This document shows positions 43,754 through 52,886 of a stretch of 64,000 nt of DNA, piece after piece. Below the pieces are notes generated by a model. That model was not told the DNA's origin. It was given only the letters and a program-made list of their open reading frames with translations, and searched no databases. Numbering within the stretch: the stretch's first letter is position 1; each line of letters starts with the position of its first letter. Made by a program: the position numbers and the translations under genes. This stretch comes from Defluviicoccus sp. (GTDB lineage Bacteria; Pseudomonadota; Alphaproteobacteria; MPNO01), in assembly GCA_028821395.1 (NCBI GenBank), contig JAPPGP010000125.1, positions 30,747-94,746 of the forward strand. The letters run 5' to 3'.

Positions 43754-44629
43754 TCACTCCTCGCAGAAATCGAACAGGGTGGCGCCGTTCCGCGCCCGGA
43801 TGCGGCCCGCCGACGCGCCCGGGAAATGGGCCGGCAGGATCACCGTGTCGGTATCGGCGTAGCGCTCGACGAAGGCGGTCCGGGTGCGGCGCGACTCGTC
43901 CGGGCGGACGCAGTAGACGGTCGACAGCTGCGGCTCCGGCACCTGCAGCGGGTGGTGCATGAGGTCGCCCGAGAACACCACCGTCTCGCCGCCGCGGGCG
44001 AGGTTGAGGCAGTTGTGGCCCGGCGTGTGCCCCGGCGTGGGCTCGATGGTGAAGCCGCTGTCGATCTCGAAATCCTTGTCGACGAAGGTGACCTTGCCGG
44101 CCTCCACGACCGGCAGCACGCTGTCGACGAACATGCCGTGCATGTAGCCGATATCCTTGTGCGCCACCTCCCAGTAGCGGTACTCGGCCTCGCCGAACAG
44201 ATAGGTGGCGTTGGGGAAGGTCGGCACCCAGCGTCCGTCCTCCAGCTTCGTGTTCCAGCCCACGTGATCGATGTGGAGGTGGGTGCAGAACACGAAGTCG
44301 ATGTCTTCCGGCGCCGCCCCGGCGGCCTTCAGATTGGCCAACCAGGGCCATTTTTGGCGGTGCCAGTTGGGGAAGTCGGGGCGTTCCTTGTCCTCGCCGA
44401 CGCAGCAATCGATCAGGATGGTGTAGCGGCCGGTCCTGACCAGGTAACTCTGGAAGGCGAAGATCATCTTCCCGGACTCGCGATCGAGGCATTCGGGCTC
44501 CAGCCAGTGGCGGTGCCGGTCGACCATTTCGGCGGTGGCGTCGGGATAGACCTCCAGCGGGTCGCGATAGGGCCCGACCGCCTCGCGCACCGCCCAGATA
44601 CCGACGTCTCCGCACTGCCTCGGCTTCAT
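43754..44629 (-). CDS. Metallo-beta-lactamase fold hydrolase
   Basis: 291-residue MBL-fold enzyme. The metal motif is THLHIDHVGWN (H117, H119, D121, H122), with further ligands in PTPGHTPGHNC and SGDLMHHPLQ. No signal peptide, so probably cytoplasmic; lactonases of the AHL/AttM type and other thioester or lactone hydrolases look like this. It ends 3 nt from the convergent Old Yellow Enzyme gene. Confidence 0.9.
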   Translation of the reverse strand: MKPRQCGDVGIWAVREAVGPYRDPLEVYPDATAEMVDRHRHWLEPECLDRESGKMIFAFQSYLVRTGRYTILIDCCVGEDKERPDFPNWHRQKWPWLANLKAAGAAPEDIDFVFCTHLHIDHVGWNTKLEDGRWVPTFPNATYLFGEAEYRYWEVAHKDIGYMHGMFVDSVLPVVEAGKVTFVDKDFEIDSGFTIEPTPGHTPGHNCLNLARGGETVVFSGDLMHHPLQVPEPQLSTVYCVRPDESRRTRTAFVERYADTDTVILPAHFPGASAGRIRARNGATLFDFCEE

Positions 44630-44739
44630 CGCCCTCTCCCCGTTTCGCCCTAACCTATCACGCGGCGGCGTCGCCTCGGACTATTTCGCTTCCGTTCGTG
44701 CTACGCTGCGAAGCGAACCAGAGCGAGAGGGCAACACCC

Positions 44740-45618
44740 ATGTGCGACGACAGAACGATCCGCGACGCGGAGGATTACCTGCGCGGTTCGGGCAAGCTGA
44801 GCCGGCGCGGGTTCGGGGCGCTGTCGGCCGGGGCGGGAGCGGCCATGCTGCTGCCGCGAGCCGCGAACGCGCTTGAGGTGACGGCCGCGAATGTCGAGGT
44901 GAAGACGCCCGACGGCACGGCGGATTGCCACTTCGTCCACCCGGCGAGCGGCGCCCATCCCGGCGTGCTGATCTGGCCCGACGCGCTCGGCCTCCGGCCC
45001 GCCTTCGAGCGGATGGGGCGGCGGCTCGCCGAATCGGGCTACGCGGTGCTGACGGTCAACCCCTTCTACCGAGCCGAGCGGGCGCCGATCCTGCCGGAGG
45101 GCGCCTCGTTCCGGGACGAGGCGACGCGCAAGAAGGTCTTTCCCCTGATGCGCTCGCTGACCCCCGAACGGACGGTGACGGACGCGACGGCCTTCGTTGG
45201 CTTCCTCGACTCCCAGAAGGCGGTGGCCAGGGACCGCAAGATGGGCACGACCGGATACTGCATGGGCGGCGCGATGACCATGCGCACGGCGGCGGCGTTC
45301 CCCGACCGGATCGGTGCCGGCGCGTCGTTCCACGGCGGCAGGCTGGTGACCGACCGGCCCGACAGCCCGCACCTGCTGGTGCCGAAGATTCGAGCGCGGT
45401 ACCTGTTCGCGATCGCCGAGAACGACGACAAGAAGGAACCCAATTCCAAGACCGTTCTGCGCGAGGCCTTCGCGGCGGCGAAGCTGCCGGCCGAGATCGA
45501 GGTCTACGCGGGGACCCTGCACGGCTGGTGCCCGCCCGATTCCGCCGTCTACCACGAAGCGCAGGCGGAGCGCGCCTGGGGCCGGCTGCTCGCCCTGTTC
45601 AAGACCGCGCTCGCTTGA
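44740..45618 (+). CDS. Dienelactone hydrolase family protein, Tat-exported
   Basis: 292-residue alpha/beta hydrolase. The twin-arginine signal (KLSRRGFGALSAGAGAAMLL) predicts periplasmic export, which is unusual for this mostly cytosolic family. The triad is the Cys nucleophile in TGYCMGGAM, Asp in AENDDKK and His in GTLHGWCPP. GAGAGGG precedes the ATG at 44740. It ends 4 nt before the stop of the convergent kinase-regulator gene. Confidence 0.88.
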   Translation: MCDDRTIRDAEDYLRGSGKLSRRGFGALSAGAGAAMLLPRAANALEVTAANVEVKTPDGTADCHFVHPASGAHPGVLIWPDALGLRPAFERMGRRLAESGYAVLTVNPFYRAERAPILPEGASFRDEATRKKVFPLMRSLTPERTVTDATAFVGFLDSQKAVARDRKMGTTGYCMGGAMTMRTAAAFPDRIGAGASFHGGRLVTDRPDSPHLLVPKIRARYLFAIAENDDKKEPNSKTVLREAFAAAKLPAEIEVYAGTLHGWCPPDSAVYHEAQAERAWGRLLALFKTALA

Positions 45619-45622
45619 GGCG

Positions 45623-48022
45623 TCAGCCCGGCCGTGGCATGCGATAGCCGACCCCGCGCTCGGTGAAGATGTAGGCGGGATTCGTGGCATCGTCGCCGAG
45701 CTTGGCGCGCAGCTTCTTCACGAAGGCGCGCACCGGCTCGGTATCGGAGGCATCGCGCGCGCCCCAGGCCTGGCGGAGCAGCGACTCAGACGTCACCACC
45801 CGCCCGGCATTGACCGACAGGATGCGCAAGAGCTCCCACTCGGTGGCGGTGAGCGGCACCGCGCGCCCGGCAAGGCTCGCCCGGCGCTCATCGTAGTGGA
45901 TGGCGAGATCCCCCAGCACGAACGGTGCCGCCCCCGCCGTGCGCCTGAGCGCGGCCGCGACACGCGCGACCAGCTCGGTCGACGAGAACGGCTTGACAAC
46001 ATAGTCGGCGGCGCCGCTCTCCAGCGCGCGGGCGACAGTCTCGTCCCTTCCGTAGCCGGAGATGAAGATCACCGGCAGGTCGCCGAGCTCGGGAACCCGC
46101 GCCATCAGCGCGATGCCGTCTGTCCCGGGCAGCATCAGGTCGAGCAGGACCAGCCGGGGCCGATGGGTGCGGATCAGCCGGGAGAGCTCGCCCGGATCGC
46201 CGGTGGTCAGCGGGGCGTAGCCCGCCTCGGACAGCGCGTCCCGGACCTGGCGCAGCGTGTGCGGGTCGTCGTCCACCGCGAGAATGCGCGTCCGCGCGCC
46301 CCCGCGCTCGGGCGCCCGCGCGCGGGGGGTCTCGCCGGGAGCGGCGCCGGCTTCGTCGTCGTCGGCCACCGGAACCGTGAAGGTGAACCGCGCACCCTGG
46401 CCCGCACCGCCGCTCTCGGCCCGGATGCGGCCGCCATGGGCTTCCACCAGCCCCTTGCAGATCGCAAGCCCGAGCCCGGCGCCGCCGATCCCGTTCCCCT
46501 CGCCGTCGGCGAGGCGCGTGCGCTTGCGGAACAGGTGCGGAATGCGCTCCGCCGGGATGCCCTGGCCAAGGTCGGAGACCGCGACCGCGACATAGACGCC
46601 CTGGCGCGCCGCCTCGACCCGGATGGGGGACGATTCCGGCGCGTGCCGGGCGGCATTGGCGAACAGATTGTTCAGCACCTGGACGATGCGCTCGCGGTCG
46701 GCCATCACAAGGGGCAGGTCGGGCGGCAGGTCGATGAGCAGCGCGTGCCGCCCGCCGCCGCTCAGGAAGGTGTTGCGCGCCCGATCGACCAGGCTGGAGA
46801 CCTCCGCGGGCTCGGGCACGACGGCGAGCGTTCCCGCCTCGATGCTGCCCGCATCCAGCAGGTCGGCGATCAGGCCGCGCATGTGGTCGGCCTGCCCGTC
46901 GATGATGCGGAAGAACTGCAGCATCTCCGCCGGGGCCGGCACCGGCCGGGCGCCGAGCACGGTGGCGGCGGAGCCCTTGATCGAGGCGAGCGGCGCGCGC
47001 AGCTCGTGGCTCAGCATGTCGACGAACTCCACCCGCAGCCGGTCGAGCTCCTCGAACGGCGCAAGGTCCTGCACCGCGACGACGACCGAGGCGACCGCGC
47101 CGTCCTCGCCGTGGATCGGCGTGACGTTGAGCAGCGTCTTGATGCTGCGCCCGTCGGGTACGGAGAGCGTCATCTCCTCGGCGCGCATTGCGGTGGCGCT
47201 GCCGAGCTGCTGCGCCAGCGGGACCTCGTCGAGGGACAGCTCGCGCCCGTCGGCGAAGCGGCAGGCGATGACCTCCAGCAGCTGCTCGACGGGGCGGCCG
47301 GGGCTGCCGAGCTGCTCGACGATGCGCCGCGCCTCGCGGTTGAACGAGACCGGCCGCCCGGTTCGCGCATCGAAGACCACGACGCCCACGGGAGATGTGT
47401 CGATCAGAGCTTCGAGATTGGCCCGGGCGCGGCGTTCGTCGCGGTGGGTGCGCGCGTTGGCGATCGTCGCCGCCGCCTGCGAGGCGAACAGCACGAGCAA
47501 CTCCTCGTCCTCGCCGGTGAACTCGCCGCCGCCCTCCTTCCCGGCGAGGAAGAAGTTGCCGACATGGTGCTCCCGGTGGGTCATCTCCACGCCCTGCAGG
47601 GTGCTGAGCGGCATCAGGTCCGGGGAGAAGCCGAGCGAGGGCAGGTAGTCCCGCAGGTCTTCCAGGCGCAGCCGCCCGGGACGGCCGCGCAGGCGTTCGA
47701 AAAGCCGGGGCCCGTCCGGCCAGTTGGCGAGCTGGTCCTGCTCCTCGGCCGTGAAGCCCGAGGCGACGAAGTCCTGGACCGCGCCGGCGTCGTCGACGGT
47801 GGCGATGATGCCGTAGCGGGCGGCGGTGAGAGCGCGCGCGCTGTCGACGACCTCCTGCAGCACGGTGGCCACGTCGAGGCTCGCATTGATCCGCAGGATC
47901 GCCGCGCTGAGGCGCGAGATGCGCTCCCGGAGGGCTTCGTTCTCGCGCGTCGCCGGGCCGTCGGTCAAGGGGCGCTTCTCCGCGAATCGCGCGCGAGCCG
48001 AGCCGCGCGCCGCCGGAATCAT
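45623..48022 (-). CDS. One-piece two-component protein: GAF-PAS-histidine kinase-receiver-OmpR DNA-binding domain
   Basis: About 799 residues from the ATG at 48022; a TTG at 47969 with GGAGAAG upstream is an equally likely start. Order of domains: GAF (about 50-190), PAS (about 200-320), HisKA with phospho-His339 in MLSHELRAPL, HATPase (N box NNLFANAARHAP, DLGQGIP, GAGLGLAICKGL), receiver with Asp628 in LLDLMLPGTDG and KPF switch, and a winged helix of the OmpR/PhoB type (about 703-797, ending TERGVGYRMP). It senses a signal through GAF/PAS in the cytoplasm (no membrane helix) and could bind DNA itself. Divergent from the DUF1302 operon, its likely target. Confidence 0.9.
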   Translation of the reverse strand: MIPAARGSARARFAEKRPLTDGPATRENEALRERISRLSAAILRINASLDVATVLQEVVDSARALTAARYGIIATVDDAGAVQDFVASGFTAEEQDQLANWPDGPRLFERLRGRPGRLRLEDLRDYLPSLGFSPDLMPLSTLQGVEMTHREHHVGNFFLAGKEGGGEFTGEDEELLVLFASQAAATIANARTHRDERRARANLEALIDTSPVGVVVFDARTGRPVSFNREARRIVEQLGSPGRPVEQLLEVIACRFADGRELSLDEVPLAQQLGSATAMRAEEMTLSVPDGRSIKTLLNVTPIHGEDGAVASVVVAVQDLAPFEELDRLRVEFVDMLSHELRAPLASIKGSAATVLGARPVPAPAEMLQFFRIIDGQADHMRGLIADLLDAGSIEAGTLAVVPEPAEVSSLVDRARNTFLSGGGRHALLIDLPPDLPLVMADRERIVQVLNNLFANAARHAPESSPIRVEAARQGVYVAVAVSDLGQGIPAERIPHLFRKRTRLADGEGNGIGGAGLGLAICKGLVEAHGGRIRAESGGAGQGARFTFTVPVADDDEAGAAPGETPRARAPERGGARTRILAVDDDPHTLRQVRDALSEAGYAPLTTGDPGELSRLIRTHRPRLVLLDLMLPGTDGIALMARVPELGDLPVIFISGYGRDETVARALESGAADYVVKPFSSTELVARVAAALRRTAGAAPFVLGDLAIHYDERRASLAGRAVPLTATEWELLRILSVNAGRVVTSESLLRQAWGARDASDTEPVRAFVKKLRAKLGDDATNPAYIFTERGVGYRMPRPG

Positions 48023-48298
48023 AGCGCTTCGGGGCGAAAAGTCACGCAATCGACACGGGATCGGCGCGATAAAGCACAATACGGACACGGGATTTCGAGC
48101 GTGTTTGAACTAGGATTGCGGTCTTGTCCCGCGTGCATATCGGCATACCGCGTGGTCGAACTCTACCAGGGTCATGGATCGGAATCGCTCGCCGCGCAGG
48201 CGCGAAACATCGCGGCCCCCGGGCCGGGGGGTTCCGGTCCTCTCACCGACGAGCGAACGACTTGGGTGCGGCGAAGCGGACCGCGACGGGGAGGCTCC
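48023..48298. promoter_or_regulatory. Divergent regulatory region between kinase-regulator and DUF1302 operon
   Basis: 276 nt holding the promoters of both units. A patch near 48065-48150 is AT-richer, with the short inverted element GCATATCGGCATAC (about 48135-48148). No long open frame with a ribosome site is present. An operator for the one-piece regulator is expected here but I cannot define it. Confidence 0.4.
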
Positions 48299-50476
48299 AT
48301 GAGGAACACAGGCGAAGCCAACACCATGCGGTTCGTGTATCGCCGCAAGACCGCGACCGGCTGGATCTCGCTGGCGGCGGGCGCGGCCTTGCTCGGCGGG
48401 CTGCTTCACGCGTTGCCGGCGAAGGCGGTCGAGTTCGGGGACGGCGCGTTCACCGGGAGCCTCGACACCACGATCTCCCACGGCATGACCTTCCGGGTCG
48501 AGGACCGCGACGACGAGCTGGCGGCCGACACCAACGGCAATGACGGCAATCTCAACTACGACCGCGGCATCGTCAGCAACGCCTCCAAATTCACCACCGA
48601 CCTCGATATCGGCTTCGGCGATTTCGGCGCGTTCGTCCGCGCGACGGGGTTCATCGACTTCGAGAACCAGGACGGCGAGCGGGACCGCACCGCGCTGAGC
48701 GATGCCGCGAAGGAGCGCGTAGGCAGCAATGTCGAGCTGCTCGACGCCTACGTCACCGGCGAGTTCGACGTGAGCGGCATCGCCACCGATCTGCGCCTCG
48801 GCTGGCATGTGCTGAACTGGGGGGAGAGCACCTTCATCCCCAACGGCATCAACGCCATCAACCCGTTCGACGTGAGCAAGCTCAGGCTGCCGGGATCGGA
48901 GCTGCGCGAGGCGCTGCTTCCCGTCGGCATGGCCTCGGCGTCGGTCGCGCCGACCGACACGCTGACGCTGGAGGGCTTCTATCAGCTCGACTGGGAGAAG
49001 ACCGTAATCGATCCGGTCGGCAGCTATTTCTCGGTTACCGACTATGTCGGCCCGGGCGCGCGGAAAGCGGTGATCCCGTTGCCCGGGGTCTCCCTGACGG
49101 ATATGGGCCTCAGCCCGGACAGCACGATCGGGTTCGAGCGTCTCATACCGGCCATCAACGCGGACTTCCGACGCGCCCGGGCCGCGACCCAGGCCCAGCT
49201 CGAGCAGCAGCGGATGCTGCCTCCCGGCAGCTTGGACGGGCTGGTGACCATTCCCGGCGATCAACCCGCCACCGATGCGGATTTCCTGAGCGTCCTGCGG
49301 CGCCCTGCGGATGAAGAGCCCGGGAACGCGGGCCAGTGGGGGGTCGCGCTGCGCTACTACGCCGAGGAGCTGAACGACACCGAGTTCGGCCTCTATTTCG
49401 TCAACTACCACAGTCGCCTGCCGATCGTCAGCGCGAACACCGGCACCCTGGAGGGAATCCAGAGCGGTCTGGCGGCGGCCCAGGCGGTGGGGGCGCAGAC
49501 GTCCGCCACCGTCGCGGCGCTGGGCCAGGCGGTCGCCCAGGCGGTCACGCCGGCGGTGACCGAGGCGGTGACCCAACAGGTTACCGCGGCGGTGCGGGCC
49601 GGCATGATCGCTCCCGCCGACGCCCCCGCGCGCATCGCGGCGGAGGTGCAACGGCAGGTGACCCAAGAGGTGGGCAGGCAGGTGGCCGGGGCCGTTCCGG
49701 GAATTGCCAGCGCGCTCGCGGTCGACCGCTATGCGAAGTCGGGGCGCTACTTCGTCGAGTACCCGGAGAACCTCCAGCTCTTCGGCGTGAGCTTCAACAC
49801 CGCGCTGGGGAGCACTGGCTGGGCGCTGCAGGGCGAGTATTCCCTGCGCCCCGACACGCCGTTGCAGCGGGCGGAAGACGCGCTCTTCGCCGAAGGCCTC
49901 GCCCCGATGCTGCGGGTGCTGGATCCGAGACGGCCGGACTACGTCTCCCCGCAAGGCATCCCCGCCTATCTCGGCGGCTACCGGCAGAGCAAGGTCCAGG
50001 GCTATATCGAGCGCAACGTGAGCCAGGTGCAGGTCACCGCCACAAGGGTGTTCGGGCCCACTTTGGGCGCCGACAGCCTCGCGTTCATCGCCGAGGCCGC
50101 GCTGATGCACGTCCACGACATGCCCGACAAGAACGCGAGCCCCCTGGAAAGCCCGGCCGGCGGCATCCTCGACACCGAGGACGCCTACGCCGATGCGACC
50201 TCCTGGGGCTACCGCTTCGTGGCGCAGCTCGGCTACAGCAACGTGATCGACGCGGTCAACCTGCGCCCCTATGTGCAGTTCCTGCACGACGTGAGCGGCA
50301 ACAGCCCGGCGCCCAGCGGGCCGTTCGTCGAGGGCCGGACCGCGATCACGATCGGCCTGCGGGCGGACTACCTCGAAAGCTGGCAGGCCAGTCTCGGCTA
50401 CACGCGCTACGCCGGCGACGGCAACGAGCTGGCCGACCGCGACTTCGTCTCCTTCTCCGTCAAATACTCGTTCTGA
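48299..50476 (+). CDS. DUF1302 family outer-membrane protein
   Basis: 725-residue protein with an N-terminal signal sequence (about residues 20-45, ending PAKA), followed by alternating beta-strand sequence and a C-terminal FVSFSVKYSF ending in Phe, typical of outer-membrane barrels. Family segments are LRLGWHVLNWGESTFIPNGI, SVAPTDTLTLEGFYQLDWEK and LGSTGWALQGEYSLRPDTPL. An Ala/Val/Gln/Thr-rich insertion (about residues 380-475) that looks helical interrupts the barrel. GGGGAGG precedes the ATG. First gene of a four-gene operon with DUF1329, a YCF48-like protein and an RND transporter. Confidence 0.9.
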   Translation: MRNTGEANTMRFVYRRKTATGWISLAAGAALLGGLLHALPAKAVEFGDGAFTGSLDTTISHGMTFRVEDRDDELAADTNGNDGNLNYDRGIVSNASKFTTDLDIGFGDFGAFVRATGFIDFENQDGERDRTALSDAAKERVGSNVELLDAYVTGEFDVSGIATDLRLGWHVLNWGESTFIPNGINAINPFDVSKLRLPGSELREALLPVGMASASVAPTDTLTLEGFYQLDWEKTVIDPVGSYFSVTDYVGPGARKAVIPLPGVSLTDMGLSPDSTIGFERLIPAINADFRRARAATQAQLEQQRMLPPGSLDGLVTIPGDQPATDADFLSVLRRPADEEPGNAGQWGVALRYYAEELNDTEFGLYFVNYHSRLPIVSANTGTLEGIQSGLAAAQAVGAQTSATVAALGQAVAQAVTPAVTEAVTQQVTAAVRAGMIAPADAPARIAAEVQRQVTQEVGRQVAGAVPGIASALAVDRYAKSGRYFVEYPENLQLFGVSFNTALGSTGWALQGEYSLRPDTPLQRAEDALFAEGLAPMLRVLDPRRPDYVSPQGIPAYLGGYRQSKVQGYIERNVSQVQVTATRVFGPTLGADSLAFIAEAALMHVHDMPDKNASPLESPAGGILDTEDAYADATSWGYRFVAQLGYSNVIDAVNLRPYVQFLHDVSGNSPAPSGPFVEGRTAITIGLRADYLESWQASLGYTRYAGDGNELADRDFVSFSVKYSF

Positions 50477-50488
50477 GGTTTTGGACCC

Positions 50489-51868
50489 ATGAACGCCAAA
50501 AATCTCACGACCGCAACCGTGCCCCGGCTCGGCGCCGCCCTGCTGCTTGGCTGGGTCTTCGCCGGCCCGGCATCGGCCGGGATCTCCGCCGACCAGATCG
50601 CCCGGCTCGGCGCCGACCTCACCCCGCTCGGCGGGCAGCGCGCCGGCGGCGCCGACGGCGCCATCCCGGAATGGACCGGCGGCATCGTCAAGCCGCCTGC
50701 CGGCTACGAGGTGGGCGAGCATCACCGCGATCCCTATGCCGGGGACAGGCCGCGCTTCGTCATCGACGCCGGCAGCCTGGACAGGCATCGCGACCGGCTC
50801 TCGGTCGGCCACCAGCGCATGCTGGAGACCTATTCGAGCTTCCGGATGCAGGTCTATCCGACCCGGCGCAGCGCGTCGGTGCCGCGGCGGATCTACGACG
50901 CCACCCGGCACGCCGCCGCCACCGCGGAGCTGGTCGACGGCGGCAACGGCGTGGCCGGGGCGGTGATCGGCATCCCCTTCCCGATCCCGCGCAACGGGCT
51001 GGAGGTGATCTGGAACCATTTGTTGCGCTATCGCGGCGAGTCGGTGGCCTGCGTCATCGGCCAGGCCGCGGTCACCCGCGGCGGCGCCTACACGCTGGTC
51101 AAGCAAAGCCTGGAGATCGAGCTGCGATACTCGCTCCCCGGCATGACGCTGGAGCGGCTCGGCAACACGATGATCCTGTTCAAGCAGAAGACGCTGGCGC
51201 CGGCCCGGCTCGCGGGCGACATCGTGCTGGTGCACGAGACCATGAACCAGCTCCGCGAGCCGCGCAAAGCCTGGACCTACAACCCGGGCCAGCGCCGGGT
51301 GCGCCGCGCGCCCAACATCGCCTACGACAACCCTGGCACGTCCTCCGACGGGCTGCGCACCGCGGACCAGCTCGACATGTTCAACGGCGCCGTCGACCGC
51401 TACGACTGGAAGCTGGTCGGCAAGCGCGAGATGTACGTGCCCTACAACTCCTACCGGTTGCACGGCAGCGACCTCGCCTTCACCGACATCCTCCAGCCGC
51501 TGCACGTCAACCCGGACCTGCTGCGCTACGAGCTGCACCGAGTATGGGTGGTGGAGGCGATGCTGAAGGAGGGCGCGAGCCACACCTACAAGCGGCGCAC
51601 CTTCTATGTCGACGAGGATTCCTGGCAGATCCTGGTCGCCGACATCTACGACAACCGGGACCAGCTCTGGCGGGTCTCCGAAGCGCATCTGATCAACTAC
51701 TACGAGAAGCCGCTGGTGTGGCCGACGCTCGAGGTGCACAGCGATCTTCAGGCCGGGCGCTACCTCGCCTTCGGCCTCGACAACGAGTTCCCGATGTGCA
51801 CCTGGGACACCGACCTGAAGTCGCGCGACTTCACCCCGGCGGCGCTGCGCCGCGAGGGGCGGCGGTGA
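50489..51868 (+). CDS. DUF1329 family protein (LolB/periplasmic-like)
   Basis: 459-residue secreted protein. A signal peptide (about residues 1-30, ending ASAGI) precedes the DUF1329 domain: RLGADLTPLGGQRAGGADGA, GIPFPIPRNGLEVIWNHLLR, KAWTYNPGQRRVRRAPNIAY and RVSEAHLINYYEKPLVWPTL. It starts 12 nt after DUF1302. DUF1329 is regularly paired with DUF1302 and RND/MMPL pumps in proteobacteria using lipophilic substrates. The molecular role is not established; a lipid or hydrophobic carrier is a fair inference. Confidence 0.92.
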   Translation: MNAKNLTTATVPRLGAALLLGWVFAGPASAGISADQIARLGADLTPLGGQRAGGADGAIPEWTGGIVKPPAGYEVGEHHRDPYAGDRPRFVIDAGSLDRHRDRLSVGHQRMLETYSSFRMQVYPTRRSASVPRRIYDATRHAAATAELVDGGNGVAGAVIGIPFPIPRNGLEVIWNHLLRYRGESVACVIGQAAVTRGGAYTLVKQSLEIELRYSLPGMTLERLGNTMILFKQKTLAPARLAGDIVLVHETMNQLREPRKAWTYNPGQRRVRRAPNIAYDNPGTSSDGLRTADQLDMFNGAVDRYDWKLVGKREMYVPYNSYRLHGSDLAFTDILQPLHVNPDLLRYELHRVWVVEAMLKEGASHTYKRRTFYVDEDSWQILVADIYDNRDQLWRVSEAHLINYYEKPLVWPTLEVHSDLQAGRYLAFGLDNEFPMCTWDTDLKSRDFTPAALRREGRR

Positions 51869-51938
51869 CCGCGGACGCTTGCCGCTGAGGCCTCGGGACT
51901 GACACCGGGAAGGACACCGCCGGAGCGGGAGCGCAAGC

Positions 51939-52870
51939 ATGCCCCGCGCGGCTTCGGGCTGGCGCTCGCGGCGCTGCTCGCCCTCCTCGCGCCGGCCGGC
52001 GGCGCCGCCGGGGAAGCGGTCGTGGCGCCGCTCGCCATCCGATCCCTGCTGCTCGACGGCGCCGCCGCGGGCTCGCGGCTGGTCGTGGTGGGCGAGCGCG
52101 GCCACGTCCTGGTGTCGACCGACGACGGCGCGAGCTGGCGGCAAGCGAGGGTCCCGGTCCGCGCCCTGCTCACCGCGATCCACATGCACGACGAGCGCAC
52201 CGGCTGGGCGGTGGGGCACGATGCCGTCATCCTGCGCACCGGAGACGGCGGCGAGACCTGGACTCTGGTACACCAGGCGCCGGAGAAGGAGCTTCCCTTG
52301 CTCGACGTCTGGTTCCGCGACGACAGAACGGGTTTCGCGGTCGGCGCCTATGGCTATTTTCTCGCCACCGGGGACGGCGGCGACACATGGACCGAGCGCA
52401 GCGTCGGCAAGGACGACTTCCACCTCAACGCGCTGGTGCCGGCGGGCGCGCGCCGGCTCTACATTGCGGCGGAGGCGGGCGTCGTCTACCGCTCCGACGA
52501 CGGGGGCGAGACCTGGCGCGAGCTGCCGTCCCCCTATTCCGGGTCGTGGTTCGCGGGGCTTGCGTTCGGCGAGGACGGGCTGCTCCTCGCCGGGCTCAGG
52601 GGCCATCTGTTCCGCTCCGAGGACGGCGGCGAGAGCTGGGCGCGGGTGCCGACGGGGACCAACGCGACCCTGACCGGCGCCGCCCGCCTGCCGTCGGACC
52701 GGGTGGCGATCACCGGCCTCGAAGGCGCCGTGCTGCTGAGCCGGGACGCCGGGCGGAGCGTGTCGCCCAAGAGCCTGAAGTCGCGCGCGGGCGTCTCCAC
52801 CGCGCTCCCGCTCGCCGATGGCGGGGTGCTGCTGGTCGGAGAGTTCGGCGTCCGGCGCCTGGCCGATTGA
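51939..52870 (+). CDS. YCF48-like beta-propeller protein with signal peptide (start disturbed)
   Basis: The continuous protein frame reads GFGLALAALLALLAPAGG (signal peptide) then repeats of the BNR/YCF48 type: LVSTDDGASWRQARVPV, ILRTGDGGETWTLVHQ, YFLATGDGGDTWTERSV, VYRSDDGGETWRELP and HLFRSEDGGESWARVP. This predicts a periplasmic seven-bladed-type propeller of about 310 residues. The frame has no ATG/GTG/TTG before the signal peptide. An ATG with GGGAG upstream sits at 51939 but in another frame, so a one-base indel in the first codons is likely. A GTG at 52022 would give a protein lacking the signal. Confidence 0.75.
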
Positions 52871-52886
52871 CGGCCCGGACAGGTCC

